From positions 82,291-146,290 of the forward strand of contig CAYRNY010000015.1 of the NCBI GenBank assembly GCA_964425755.1: a stretch of DNA of 64,000 nucleotides, in the 5' to 3' direction. The notes below the pieces were generated by a model that saw only the letters and a program-made list of their open reading frames with translations, was not told where the DNA came from and did not search any database. Origin of the DNA: CAYRNY01 sp964425755 (lineage in GTDB: Bacteria; Chloroflexota; Anaerolineae; Aggregatilineales; Aggregatilineaceae). The position numbers and the translations under genes were made by a program. Positions 8,752-16,803 of the stretch are shown piece after piece. Each line of letters starts with the position of its first letter. Position 1 is the stretch's first letter.

Positions 8752-9527
8752 TCTCCCAGGCATTCCGCCGTGTGGCTTATCGCCTTGCTCCTCGGGCAAC
8801 CTCGCGATTTGCTCAGTGGTATCATCAGCAGCGGCGTAATCGCAAGCTCGCAGCTAAGGCGAAGGCGCTGCGCCACAGCTTAGCTGCTCAGCAGGACCTC
8901 GACGCGATGGTCGAGCTTGTGTTGCAGTCGGGGCCGTTTAGACCAAGCCAGCAAAAAGCTGAAATTGTGGCGTTGCTGCGCCTGTTGCGTGAGCTTCAAC
9001 CCACATACGTGTGCGAGATTGGCTCGTACCGGGGGGGCACGCTTGCGCTGTTCTGCCAGGTTGTCGCGCCCAACGCCCGTATTTTGGCCGTTGATTTCAA
9101 CTTTAAGCCGGAACAACTCAGCGCGTTTCGTCATTTCGCCCGCGCTCGCCAGCGCATCACATTGCTTAAGGGCGATTCGCATGCACCGGAGACTCTGGAG
9201 CAGGCCAGGCGTTGGCTTGGTTCACAGCAGTTCGACTTCCTGTTCATCGATGGCGATCATTCGCTGGATGGCGTGACGCGCGATTACGAAATGTACGCCC
9301 CGTTAGTGCGGCAGGGCGGTGTGGTCGCCTTTCACGATATCGTGCCCGACTACCGAACACGTTTTGGAACCAAAACGCGAAGTTTTACAGGCGACGTTCC
9401 GGAGTTTTGGGCACGGTTGAAGCGAGATCGACCTGATGTAGAGGAATTCATCGCTGATCCGGAACAGGATGGTTTCGGGATCGGGGTGTTGCGCCGGGAT
9501 GGCTTGCGCGATGATAGTGCGTCCTAA
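8748..9527 (+). CDS. Class I SAM-dependent methyltransferase
   Basis: I place the start at the ATG at 8748, which overlaps the wzt stop and has GGAG nine bases upstream; an ATG at 8733 is the alternative. The protein has a Rossmann-type SAM fold of the Methyltransf_24 kind: motif I VCEIGSYRGGTLALF, an acidic end of strand two (ILAVDFNF), and DFLFIDGDHSLDGVTRDYEM followed by GGVVAFHDIV. Such enzymes lie in polysaccharide loci as O-methylases of sugars; chain-terminal capping is a possible role. The substrate is not known. Confidence 0.75.
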   Translation: MISQAFRRVAYRLAPRATSRFAQWYHQQRRNRKLAAKAKALRHSLAAQQDLDAMVELVLQSGPFRPSQQKAEIVALLRLLRELQPTYVCEIGSYRGGTLALFCQVVAPNARILAVDFNFKPEQLSAFRHFARARQRITLLKGDSHAPETLEQARRWLGSQQFDFLFIDGDHSLDGVTRDYEMYAPLVRQGGVVAFHDIVPDYRTRFGTKTRSFTGDVPEFWARLKRDRPDVEEFIADPEQDGFGIGVLRRDGLRDDSAS

Positions 9528-10473
9528 AGTCGTTACGGTGGTTGTCACGTTCAATGCAGGTGCCTGGCTTCGAAAATGCCTGGACGGCCTGGAAAACAGT
9601 GATTATCCCATCGATATCATCGTCGTAGATAATCATTCCACAGATGACACCCTGGATTATCTCAAGGCCAGAGCCTCTCTTCAGTATCTGGCAATGCCAG
9701 ACAACGTAGGGTTTGGCAAGGCGAACAATGTCGGAATAAGTATGGCATTGGAGCAAGGCGCTGATTATGTGTTTCTGCTAAACCAGGATGCTTTTATCGA
9801 GCAAGATACGATAGAAAAGTTAGTAGCCGGGATGATTAAGAATCCGACTTTTGGCATACTAAGTCCGCTCCACCTTAATGCGGACGGTACTGCAATTGAC
9901 CCGGCATTTGCTCGCTACATAGTTACAGAGGGAGCAGAGCTATACTACTCGGACCTGCTTTTCGGTCGCTTGGGTCCAGAAAAGGTATACTCCCTGCGCT
10001 ATGCAAACGCTGCGGCCTGGATGGTTTCTGCCACATGCCTGCAGGTTGTCGGTGGCTTCGACCCTCTATTTTTTATGTACGGTGAGGATGATGATTACTG
10101 CCGACGAGTCCTCAGGCACGGTTTCCAGATCGGCATGCTACCGAGCGCTGTGGTTTGTCACGCGCGTGGGAAAGGTGATCCCGCCGCGGAGAAACGAAAC
10201 ACAAGACAGCGGTTTCAAGCCCGGTACTCCCGAGAGAAAGCTCGAAGCATTGTTGAACTCAAAGCACCAGGAAACTTCCTGCATGTTGTTGCCTTATGGT
10301 ATCTACGGATGTATTACACCGGGATAAGGGAACTCATCAACCGAGACGCGTATTTGTTGGCAGTGCATGTGCTTGCAGCCATGCGCGTAGCTATGCTGCT
10401 TCCAAAGATATTTGTTCATCGAAGGAAGAGTGCGCGTCCGGGCGCGATTTGGCTGAACAATCCTGGGAAATGA
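9511..10473 (+). CDS. Family 2 glycosyltransferase (rhamnosyltransferase-like)
   Basis: The enzyme of about 320 aa opens with VVTVVVTFNAGAWLRKCL, followed by IIVVDNHSTDDT, a metal site LNQDAF and FFMYGEDDDYCRRV, the same subgroup as the first glycosyltransferase of the locus. In-frame ATGs at 9469, 9499 and 9511 all lie inside the end of the methyltransferase gene. I favour 9511 because the fold begins directly after it. The gene has lower GC than its neighbours and is the last of the export operon. Confidence 0.83.
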   Translation: MIVRPKVVTVVVTFNAGAWLRKCLDGLENSDYPIDIIVVDNHSTDDTLDYLKARASLQYLAMPDNVGFGKANNVGISMALEQGADYVFLLNQDAFIEQDTIEKLVAGMIKNPTFGILSPLHLNADGTAIDPAFARYIVTEGAELYYSDLLFGRLGPEKVYSLRYANAAAWMVSATCLQVVGGFDPLFFMYGEDDDYCRRVLRHGFQIGMLPSAVVCHARGKGDPAAEKRNTRQRFQARYSREKARSIVELKAPGNFLHVVALWYLRMYYTGIRELINRDAYLLAVHVLAAMRVAMLLPKIFVHRRKSARPGAIWLNNPGK

Positions 10474-10620
10474 AACCGTGTTGAGGTTGGAAGTTCCTGT
10501 AGAATCCGCTTTGTTAACGCGATGTTATTGCGCGCGGCTTGTGAGGAGTTCCTCAACGGCAAAATCGAGAGAGCGCGGCGCCAACAGCCGGGCTTTGCAC
10601 TGTAGAGGGGGGTGTAATCG

Positions 10621-12870
10621 TCACGACGACCGGTAAGAAGTCATACCCGTGTGATCTCCGGGTAGTTGTTCATCGGGTGGTGTAAAGGTGCCGATGCGCA
10701 GCCGGTACTCCACGATCGTTTCGTTCGGGCGGATCGTCTTCCGACCGCGAATCTTCACCCACGGCCCGCGCAGTACGACCACCCTGTCGTGGATCGCGCG
10801 CCACGAACGCGCCGGAAACGCGTCGGCGATCTCGACCCGGTGCGCGTCGCGGTCCAGCAGTTCGAGCAACAACTCATCATCTTCCGGCCGCCACGGGGTG
10901 CCCGAGGCTGCCCGGTGCGGTGACGGATCGTCTTTGCAGCGCTGCACGTACATCTCGTAGCTTTCTCTGTTGAGGATAGGTGTCGGTGAGAAGGCGTTTT
11001 TGGCGTCGTCGCGCAGGTACATGATCTTCCTGTGAATGTGCTTCCAGATGCGCTTCGGGAACGCCTTCGCGATCTCAAGTTGCGTCGCGCCGTTGTCGTA
11101 AAGCTCAAGCAGCGTCTCGATATCCTCAGTCGTCCAGCGTGTGCCCTTGCTGACGATCCGTTCGGCGCGGACGGTGTCCTTGCTGCCGTCTTGCCAATAC
11201 ACGGTCAGGTCCAGCGCGCGGTATTCCGCCGGCAACGCTTCGATGCGGATCAGCAGCAGGCGCAGGATGCCGCGTCTCTGCTCTACGGTGTAGTTATCCC
11301 ACTCGTCAAGCACGATGGTGAAGTCTTGGCGCAGATCGGAGAGGCGTTTCAGACGCTGTTTTTCGTCTTCGCTGCCTTGCAGAATGCTTGTTAAGCGCTT
11401 GTGTTCTTGTTCCGCCTCGGCATAGCGATCTTGGACCGCGCGGATCATGCGCGGGTTGGTAAGCGAGTCAAGACTGACGACTTGCTGTGCCATCGTCTGC
11501 TCAAGTGCGGCAAGCTGCTTTTCGATCCGCCGCCGTTCCCGCTCGTATCTTTTGGTTGACTCGGAAATCATCTCATCCCACGCCGCCGGATCAAAGGTTG
11601 CCTTGAGCTTCGCGTGCAGCAGTTCCGTGATGACTTCATCGACGCTATAGGCGACTTTCGACCATAACTGCTTTCGATACAGGCCCTTGCTTCGGAACGT
11701 GTAGCGGTAGTGCTGCCGCTTTTTTATCCATTCTGTCCCCACGTTATGCCACTCGCCGTTTTCGAGCGAGATCAAATACCCCGAGCATAGCGGGCGCTCG
11801 CAGGGGCGCTTTTCGTCCAATGTGGGACGAGCGTTCAGGCGCTCCGCGTGAAATGCTTTATTGGGGCTGCCATCAAGCGTGTACTGAGAGAGATAGTTGA
11901 ACGCCTGCATAAACATGTCGACAGGGACGATCGGCTCGTGGTTGTCATAGATTTGGATCACGTCATTTACCGCCCAATGCCCGATATAAGCCGCATTCAC
12001 AAACAAGTGCCGCAACCCTGCCAGACTCGGGCAGTACCCCTTTCCGTTGACGATCATATGGTACTTGGCGAAAAAGTCTTCCGGTGGGGGCGTGGTGGCA
12101 GGGTCCGGATAATACGGCCCGTGCTGGTGAATGTGGCGTCCTGTTCTGCGAAGATTGCCGTTAAACGAAACGAACAGCCGAAAGTATTCCCGCACGACCT
12201 CGGCATAGGGCTGAAACGGGATGTATTTGTGCCAGTTCGGGTTACTGGTTCCATCGGGCAGCGTTTTGCGCTTGTCCACCATGTAGCCGATAGTCATATA
12301 CGACCCGGTCCAGCGCCCCTCAAGCTGCATGCGTTTTCTGGCGCGTGCCAGCTTGCCGATGATGATGGAGCTGAGGTACTCGGCTGCCATCTCGCACTTG
12401 AAGCGGAACTGCCGCGCGTGAAAGATGCCCGTCATCGGGTTGGCGAAGTCGTACACCATCGACGGCGTGATGACCAACACGTTGGCCTCGCGGCAGGCTT
12501 CGATGAAAATATTGACCTGAATCTGGGTGATGTCGCGAAACAGCCGGTCTTCATCCTGGCAGGCAACGGCCCGCACCTGGCGTTCGGTGATGAGATCGAA
12601 CAATTCCTTCATGCCGGGTCGCTCGTCGATCTTCTTCGTCCCGGAAACGCCGCCATCCATATCGATCAGGTGGATGTCCGATTCCTTCCAGCCGCGCTCG
12701 ACAAGGAAAGACACCATATCAATGGTCTGAATGGCCGTTGAGACGTTGCCGATCTGCCCGTCGGTGGACTGGCGGTAGTACACGGCAACCGGGTGATCGG
12801 TCGGCAGCGTGGTGCTCGCGTCGATAGCTTCAGGTTCGGGCTTTGTGGGTTTGCGGTATCGCTTGCTCAT
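10621..12870 (-). CDS. Large serine recombinase with two C-terminal Myb/SANT-like repeats
   Basis: This 749-aa protein has an N-terminal resolvase/invertase catalytic domain with AVYYRQSTDGQ, where Ser35 would be the nucleophile, plus ACQDEDRLFRD and the long helix region of large serine integrases. It continues with a Recombinase domain and a long coiled coil (about 430-500). A zinc-ribbon site is reduced to a CERPLCSG remnant. Unusually, the C-terminus carries two similar modules beginning GTRWTTEDIETLLELYDNG (about 574) and GTPWRPEDDELLLELLDRD (about 655), each with the spaced Trp/hydrophobic pattern of Myb/SANT HTH repeats. It would perform site-specific integration, excision or inversion; its target is not visible. 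Confidence 0.87.
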   Translation of the reverse strand: MSKRYRKPTKPEPEAIDASTTLPTDHPVAVYYRQSTDGQIGNVSTAIQTIDMVSFLVERGWKESDIHLIDMDGGVSGTKKIDERPGMKELFDLITERQVRAVACQDEDRLFRDITQIQVNIFIEACREANVLVITPSMVYDFANPMTGIFHARQFRFKCEMAAEYLSSIIIGKLARARKRMQLEGRWTGSYMTIGYMVDKRKTLPDGTSNPNWHKYIPFQPYAEVVREYFRLFVSFNGNLRRTGRHIHQHGPYYPDPATTPPPEDFFAKYHMIVNGKGYCPSLAGLRHLFVNAAYIGHWAVNDVIQIYDNHEPIVPVDMFMQAFNYLSQYTLDGSPNKAFHAERLNARPTLDEKRPCERPLCSGYLISLENGEWHNVGTEWIKKRQHYRYTFRSKGLYRKQLWSKVAYSVDEVITELLHAKLKATFDPAAWDEMISESTKRYERERRRIEKQLAALEQTMAQQVVSLDSLTNPRMIRAVQDRYAEAEQEHKRLTSILQGSEDEKQRLKRLSDLRQDFTIVLDEWDNYTVEQRRGILRLLLIRIEALPAEYRALDLTVYWQDGSKDTVRAERIVSKGTRWTTEDIETLLELYDNGATQLEIAKAFPKRIWKHIHRKIMYLRDDAKNAFSPTPILNRESYEMYVQRCKDDPSPHRAASGTPWRPEDDELLLELLDRDAHRVEIADAFPARSWRAIHDRVVVLRGPWVKIRGRKTIRPNETIVEYRLRIGTFTPPDEQLPGDHTGMTSYRSS

Positions 12871-13040
12871 GCTGCTTTCTCCAAGAGTTTACTCGCGCCG
12901 ATCTTCTTGCGGGGCTTCGTCGTCTTTGCCAATCCCTGCGCCCAAAGATAGGACTCGATCAGCAGGCCGTATACTTTTCTGAGATCAACGGCCTTGGTTT
13001 TCGTCTGGCGTTTTTGTTTCGGTTTTTCAGATTTCTGCAT
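12867..13040 (-). CDS. Small basic protein coupled to the serine recombinase
   Basis: A 57-aa frame begins at the ATG at 13040 and ends with a TGA that overlaps the recombinase start (ATGA across 12867-12870). The product is lysine/arginine-rich at both ends (MQKSEKPKQKRQTKTK at the N-terminus, KTTKPRKKIG near the end) around a short hydrophobic helix. The overlap suggests translational coupling; it could be a DNA-binding accessory or recombination directionality factor, but no family is recognised. Confidence 0.6.
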   Translation of the reverse strand: MQKSEKPKQKRQTKTKAVDLRKVYGLLIESYLWAQGLAKTTKPRKKIGASKLLEKAA

Positions 13041-13054
13041 GTAACGGTATGGCG

Positions 13055-13390
13055 TTATTTTCGAGCCCGCCTGGAATAACCTGCCGCTGCGCCGCGTCGC
13101 GGGTAACGCGGGGGCGGAAATATGAGCCCCTTTAGGCGGTGCATTCCCAGTGCCCAGCGCGCCAGAGTAGGGGACTGCACGCGGTAGCGAAACAGACGAC
13201 GCTCCACGTCGTCAAGATGCACCTCGTAGCAACGGCGCGGTCCCGCCAGGCGTTTACGCGTCGCCCAACGCACCAGCCGTTGTAGCTCGCCGTGCCGGTT
13301 CAGCAGACGTAAGACGGTCCAGAACTCGCGCCAGGACTGGCGCATCTGGTCCCGCCGTGTGAACTGGTGTGTTGCGTTACGATACTGCAT
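13055..13390 (-). CDS. Hypothetical basic protein
   Basis: A 111-aa frame starts at an ATG at 13390, with no close Shine-Dalgarno. It is rich in Arg (about one residue in six) with the order MQYRNATHQFTRRDQ, LLNRHGELQRLVRWATRKR, YEVHLDDVERRLFRYRVQ and a basic tail. It is divergent from the gene at 13446 and shares its promoter region. No family is recognised; it could be a DNA-binding protein or an open frame of chance in GC-rich DNA. Confidence 0.4.
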   Translation of the reverse strand: MQYRNATHQFTRRDQMRQSWREFWTVLRLLNRHGELQRLVRWATRKRLAGPRRCYEVHLDDVERRLFRYRVQSPTLARWALGMHRLKGLIFPPPRYPRRGAAAGYSRRARK

Positions 13391-13403
13391 CGGTGAATGC
13401 TTC

Positions 13404-13432
13404 TTGACAGCCCGTCCCGGACGCTCTACGCT
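13404..13432 (+). promoter_or_regulatory. Promoter immediately upstream of the gene at 13446
   Basis: TTGACA (13404-13409) and TACGCT (13427-13432) are 17 bases apart. Transcription would start about 5 bases before the ATG at 13446, giving an almost leaderless mRNA. Confidence 0.5.
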
Positions 13433-13445
13433 GCGCATAAGACAC

Positions 13446-14123
13446 ATGGTTGCCAACCCACAACCGCAGCCGAACCGCGATCGCCTCTGGAACCTGGCGT
13501 TCCGCCTGGCGAACTCCGACTGGGCCACAATCCTGCTCCAGGGCTGGGAACTGCTCCAGAAAATCCGAACCGAACGGACGATAGGACTCTACGAAGTGCT
13601 GGACTTCGAGCACACGCTCGAACTGTGCGATCCCCAGGGCAAAGAGGCCGTGTATCACAAGCGCGAGACGGTGCGCCTGCTGCAGGATTACGTCGCGGCC
13701 TACGTGGACCAGGTGTGGGGGAGAGGGGAGATATTCGCCGATTATCGCTGCCATCCCGGCAAGCCGGTCGATCGCTATCGCTGCGGGCACAAGACCTGCG
13801 TGCTGATCTCGCTGCGCGAGTCTGTGCGGCGTGGAGATATCCTGCGTATTGCCATCGACCGCACCGTGCGCGACAGCTTCGACCTGGACACCGGCTGGAG
13901 TGAAACGGTGGTGCGTCACCGCACACACCGCTTCTACATCGCCGTTATCTTCCCGCCAGAACGCCTGCCGAGGGAGGTCGTCCTGCTCCAGGTCAACCAG
14001 AACCGCACCACGTCGCTGGGGGAGAACCACACCGAAATCCTGCCTGACGGACGCCACCGGGTGTTCTGGGAGACCACGAAGCCCAAGCTGTTCGAGGTCT
14101 ACACCCTCAAGTGGACGTGGTAA
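13446..14123 (+). CDS. Hypothetical protein
   Basis: The 225-aa product starts at MVANPQPQPNRDRLWNLAF. It is a soluble mixed alpha/beta protein with LYEVLDFEHTLELCDPQGKEA, an N-terminal helical half and a C-terminal beta-rich half (HRFYIAVIFPPERLP, EILPDGRHRVFWETTKP). I do not recognise the family. A strong promoter lies directly upstream, and a pair of inverted repeats follows its stop. It may belong to the same unit as the serine recombinase. Confidence 0.6.
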   Translation: MVANPQPQPNRDRLWNLAFRLANSDWATILLQGWELLQKIRTERTIGLYEVLDFEHTLELCDPQGKEAVYHKRETVRLLQDYVAAYVDQVWGRGEIFADYRCHPGKPVDRYRCGHKTCVLISLRESVRRGDILRIAIDRTVRDSFDLDTGWSETVVRHRTHRFYIAVIFPPERLPREVVLLQVNQNRTTSLGENHTEILPDGRHRVFWETTKPKLFEVYTLKWTW

Positions 14124-14203
14124 CGGTCCTGCCGCTGTGCTACGTGCTGCCGCCGCCCATGGCTGTGCTCCTTGTACACTCGTTTTCTGCATAACGTTAA
14201 AAG

Positions 14204-14253
14204 GCAACTACCTGTACGTAGTTGCTATAATTATAATCGAGGGTGATTATAAT
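14204..14253. repeat. Two tandem inverted repeats in an AT-rich patch
   Basis: GCAACTAC (14204-14211) and GTAGTTGC (14218-14225) are perfect 8-bp arms around a 6-base spacer. Directly after, ATTATAATC (14230-14238) and GATTATAAT (14245-14253) are perfect 9-bp arms, again with a 6-base spacer. They lie between convergent genes in an unusually AT-rich stretch. They could be an operator pair, a terminator, or a recombinase site. Confidence 0.6.
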
Positions 14254-14289
14254 GTCAACAAGATAACAAATACCGGGAGCCTGAAGCGT

Positions 14290-14523
14290 CTATTTATCTT
14301 CTTTGCCTTTGGGACCCGGGCGTCTTTCGGTTGCCAAATACTTCTTTACCGCTGCTTCCGTAGTAACCCATCCGAAGCCAAGTTTCGTTCCCCAGATTTT
14401 GCCCTGGCGCACCAGCAGGCGCAGGTGGCTATGCGACAATCCACTGAGTTCGGCAGCTTCCGACAGGGTTATTAGCTGTTGCGCAGCTTCCTCTACAGCG
14501 GCATCATCCGTTTCGTCAGGCAT
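14290..14523 (-). CDS. Excisionase/MerR-type helix-turn-helix protein
   Basis: The 77-aa protein starts at an ATG at 14523; a TTG extension to 14556 is possible. Residues 18-65 form an HTH_17-type domain: LITLSEAAELSGLSHSHLR, then LLVRQGKIWGTKLGFGW and VTTEAAVKKYL, the recognition helix plus wing layout of excisionases and small MerR-like regulators. A charged tail follows. It lies just outside the prophage and near the serine recombinase, so it may direct or regulate that enzyme. Confidence 0.7.
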   Translation of the reverse strand: MPDETDDAAVEEAAQQLITLSEAAELSGLSHSHLRLLVRQGKIWGTKLGFGWVTTEAAVKKYLATERRPGPKGKEDK

Positions 14524-14645
14524 ACCCAAAGTGTACACCGGCGCGGGAACAAGCAAAAGCGCAGGCGATCCGTTCGGGGGAGGGAATCCTCCGCTTATGT
14601 GCCGGTGGGTCGCACAATGTAGATTTTACGGCGCAGCTACTATTA

Positions 14646-14732
14646 TTATGACTCGCCGTTAGCACCTGGTTTGTCGTGCGCGTCCAAGGCTTGAATCGCC
14701 ACATCCGGAGTCACGATACGAAGCCCTGGACG
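14646..14732 (-). pseudogene. vapC: Stranded 3' end of vapC, separated by prophage insertion
   Basis: Read leftwards from the attachment core, 28 codons and a TAA encode RPGLRIVTPDVAIQAL followed by DAHDKPGANGES. This is the usual C-terminal strand and helix of a PIN-domain toxin (R-I-V-T-P motif). The reading frame continues exactly from codon 124 of the vapC gene at the other end of the prophage (62930-63370), where the core is in the same codon phase. The intact host gene was therefore split by integration. Confidence 0.8.
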
Positions 14733-14734
14733 TT
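14724..14734 (+). other. attL core
   Basis: CCCTGGACGTT is identical to 62993-63003 and in the same orientation, as expected for a tyrosine-integrase core. It lies within the vapC coding sequence, at codons for R-P-G. Confidence 0.75.
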
Positions 14735-15072
14735 TCAGGCCAAAACAGGGCTAGAAGGCCGGTTTTGGATCACTTTTAGTTTCCGCGAGTAACGTGCAGT
14801 TGTTAAGCTGCCCCGGCACGGACGCACTCCGTGCCGGCCTAATCGATCGCCGGGCCTTGCTCTGCGCCGTCCTTCCTTCTATAGCACTAGTGTTCTGATT
14901 ATTTGTACCGATTCACCTTTGACAATTAAGCCGGAAAAACCTTCTTTTGTGTCAGCGCGTGGAGTTGTGCTATACTGGGGCTGAACCACGCGTTGGTTTG
15001 CGCTGCATGGCAGCGTCGCGAACTGTCGTGTAGTGTTCTTCTCAGGCCACCGTTCCAGCGGTGGCCGCGCTT
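14735..15072. other. Left end of the prophage, no protein gene
   Basis: These 338 bases lie between attL and the first prophage gene. They hold a hairpin with perfect 10-bp arms (CCGGCACGGA at 14813-14822 and its complement at 14828-14837), an AT-rich stretch near 14880-14950, and a promoter-terminator pair that may define a small RNA. Integrase arm sites are expected here but I cannot identify them by eye. Confidence 0.5.
14947..14976 (+). promoter_or_regulatory. Extended -10 promoter
   Basis: TTGTGT (14947-14952), an 18-base spacer and TATACT (14971-14976), preceded by TGC, form an extended -10 promoter. The TGTGCTATACT string resembles the TGTGCTACAAT upstream of the integrase. Confidence 0.5.
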
Positions 15073-15074
15073 TT
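14983..15074 (+). ncRNA. Candidate small RNA at the prophage left end
   Basis: Starting about 7 bases after the TATACT box, the predicted transcript has three hairpins: AACCA/TGGTT (14984-14998), CGCTGC/GCAGCG with a 3-base loop (15001-15015), and a strong terminator GGCCACCG/CGGTGGCC (15045-15066) followed by GCGCTTTT. No good open frame lies within. The 3' end overlaps the stop codon of the convergent gene at 15073, so the hairpin may serve both strands. Confidence 0.45.
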
Positions 15075-15741
15075 ACGGTGCTTGTGTATCCTCTAGAATT
15101 AGCCAGCCGGCATCCTCGCCAGTTAATTTCTCGAGCTGCTCGGCGGCTTCGCGCATGCGCGCTCGGCCATCTTCTAGATACTGCATGGTGTCTCCGCTGA
15201 ACTCATTCGTTTCAAGTATCTCATCCTCGATGTGACGAACGAACAGGCTGTAGTCGATCATCCCGTACAAGATATTGTCCCGGGCCGGCTTGGCTTTATA
15301 CGGATACTCTGCCGTTTCGAATTGCTGCCGGTAATCACGTGCCTGCTCCATATAACGCGAGACCGAATCACTGTAATCATACTCATCGGTCGCGTCCATC
15401 GCGAGGAAGACCATCGCAAGATTCAACGATGATATGAATTCGTCAACTGCTGGCGCGTTGTAGCTCCACCATTCTTGGACGGCGGGATCATAGTTTTCCT
15501 TGAAGATATCCACCTGTGTCACCAGGACGATCCCGGCAACAATACCGAGTAGCACGCCAAGGGTGATGATCACGAGGCCGGACGGCCACAAGCGACGGTA
15601 TTCCGAACGCGCCCGGGCCTCGGCATTGAGTTCTTTGATGCGCCGCACCAGAACACCAACGGCTTCTTTATGCTGGCCGCCATGCCACAACTCTTGCGCG
15701 CGCTCGATCGCCGGGTCTGTTTGATGAGCCTTATCGGTCAT
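15073..15741 (-). CDS. Single-pass membrane protein, hypothetical
   Basis: The 222-aa protein has a soluble N-terminal helical region that looks TPR-like (ERAQELWHGGQHKEAVGVLV), one membrane segment around residues 54-75 (GLVIITLGVLLGIVAGIVLV) and an acidic helical C-terminal domain rich in Tyr and Glu (SVSRYMEQARDYRQQFETAE). It is the first prophage gene after attL and could be a lysogeny-expressed surface or exclusion protein. No family is recognised. Confidence 0.7.
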   Translation of the reverse strand: MTDKAHQTDPAIERAQELWHGGQHKEAVGVLVRRIKELNAEARARSEYRRLWPSGLVIITLGVLLGIVAGIVLVTQVDIFKENYDPAVQEWWSYNAPAVDEFISSLNLAMVFLAMDATDEYDYSDSVSRYMEQARDYRQQFETAEYPYKAKPARDNILYGMIDYSLFVRHIEDEILETNEFSGDTMQYLEDGRARMREAAEQLEKLTGEDAGWLILEDTQAP

Positions 15742-15839
15742 AATCCGCTCCGCTATAACCCGCCTTTTGCCACTATATCACACAGGCTTGTAGGTGCGTC
15801 AAGTGACAGGATGAAGATCACTACCCAGGCAGCCGGCTG

Positions 15840-16100
15840 TCACTTTTCGCGCTGGGCGAGCATCTTAGCGAGCGCCTGCAAGCGTTTGAACGTTTCCTGG
15901 TGGCGCTCCTTCGCCCGGATCTGCATGGTGGTCAATTCGGCGAGGATCAAAAACAGCACTCCCGGAACACCTCCGTAAAACAGCGCATATCCGGCATCGG
16001 CAAAGTCGTCACCTACAAAGAGGATCAGTAATGCCAGAAACATTGCCGGCAGCAGAAAGAGCCAGCCCAAAACCAGAAAAAAAGTGAGCCTCGCGCGCAT
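15840..16100 (-). CDS. Small two-pass membrane protein, hypothetical
   Basis: This 86-aa protein has two hydrophobic segments (FFLVLGWLFLLPAMFLALLI and ALFYGGVPGVLFLILAEL) and a basic helical C-terminus (IRAKERHQETFKRLQALAKM). The ATG at 16100 has GGAGG upstream. It lies downstream of the XRE repressor in the same orientation, so it may be expressed in the lysogen; superinfection exclusion is a possibility. Confidence 0.65.
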   Translation of the reverse strand: MRARLTFFLVLGWLFLLPAMFLALLILFVGDDFADAGYALFYGGVPGVLFLILAELTTMQIRAKERHQETFKRLQALAKMLAQREK

Positions 16101-16478
16101 TGCGCCGCCTCCTATATATGTCGGTGATGTCGCTTAGCCTACACCTGATCGCGTCAATCGTGCAAGCAGCGTAAGCACCTGGTTGTTAATCTGCTGGGAT
16201 TGCGTGCCGCGCAATCCCTGATCAGGTGTTACATTTGTAACACCTGACCGAGTAGCCCCACGCCGGACCCGACCCGGCCACGCGGGCGCTCACCCGCGCC
16301 GATCCACTTCTGAGGCTCATCCGGACCAGCTCCCTCACCGTATACCCGCCTCTCGCCGGCGCGGCTTGTGACCGCGCCCGCCCTGGTCCGCTATGCGCAG
16401 TTTGATATCTCTAACCGCGCGCGTACAATTAAGCGTGTCGAGTCGGTGTGCCTGCACCGGCCCGGCGGCCCATACTCG
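16101..16478. other. Intergenic region with one copy of the 24-bp palindrome
   Basis: No gene is supported in these 378 bases. Apart from the palindrome at 16223-16246, the stretch is GC-rich with no clear promoter or terminator. Confidence 0.5.
16223..16246. repeat. 24-bp phage palindrome, copy 1 (intergenic)
   Basis: Perfect arms: CAGGTGTTACA and its complement around TT. Flanking T and A extend the arms to 12 bp. Confidence 0.85.
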
Positions 16479-16745
16479 TCACACTGCGGCGGGTATGGGC
16501 ATATCCTGCCCCTGTTCGTCTTCAACCCATTCATAGACTTCACTGGGGGCAACATTAAAAAATTGCGCCAGCTTTGCGACGACGTCAGCGTCCAGGCGCT
16601 TAAATGTTGCGCCCCACTGCATCCACGCTGAGATCGTAGGCTGGCGCAGATCGACCGCTTCCGCGATCTCTGTCTGCGTTGGCCTGCGCTGATTCTCGCG
16701 CTCGTACTTTTGAAGCAGCTCAGGCACTCTCGTACGCCACGCCAT
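16479..16745 (-). CDS. XRE-family transcriptional repressor
   Basis: This 88-aa protein is essentially one lambda-repressor-type HTH domain: helices RVPELLQKYERENQ, then RPTQTEIAEAVDLRQPTISA (22-41) as the HTH proper, and VVAKLAQFFNVAPSEVYEWV. It lacks a C-terminal cleavage domain, so inactivation would need another signal. Its own promoter (16774-16803) and the divergent rightward promoter (16856-16884) each contain the same half-site, so it most likely controls both as the lysogeny switch. The ATG at 16745 has GAGGTC upstream. Confidence 0.82.
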   Translation of the reverse strand: MAWRTRVPELLQKYERENQRRPTQTEIAEAVDLRQPTISAWMQWGATFKRLDADVVAKLAQFFNVAPSEVYEWVEDEQGQDMPIPAAV

Positions 16746-16773
16746 ATTTTGACCTCACTTTCCCACGCCAATA

Positions 16774-16803
16774 ATCATACCCCGGCGTTATACGGCTAGT
16801 CAA
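16774..16803 (-). promoter_or_regulatory. Promoter of the XRE repressor
   Basis: On the minus strand TTGACT (16803-16798) and TATGAT (16779-16774) are spaced by 18 bases. An operator half-site TTATACGGC (16788-16796, plus-strand reading) sits in the spacer. Confidence 0.65.

Noticed and set aside
13485..13500. GGAACCTGGCGTTCC resembles the attachment core region GGAACCCTGGACGTTCC
   Set aside because: It has two gaps relative to the core, lies in the coding start of the gene at 13446, and the exact 11-bp match at 14724 in the split vapC frame is far better.
14678..14700. A tRNA T-arm-like string (GGCTTGAATCGCC) near the left attachment site
   Set aside because: No acceptor, D or anticodon arms fit around it, and the stretch is explained as the minus-strand 3' end of vapC.
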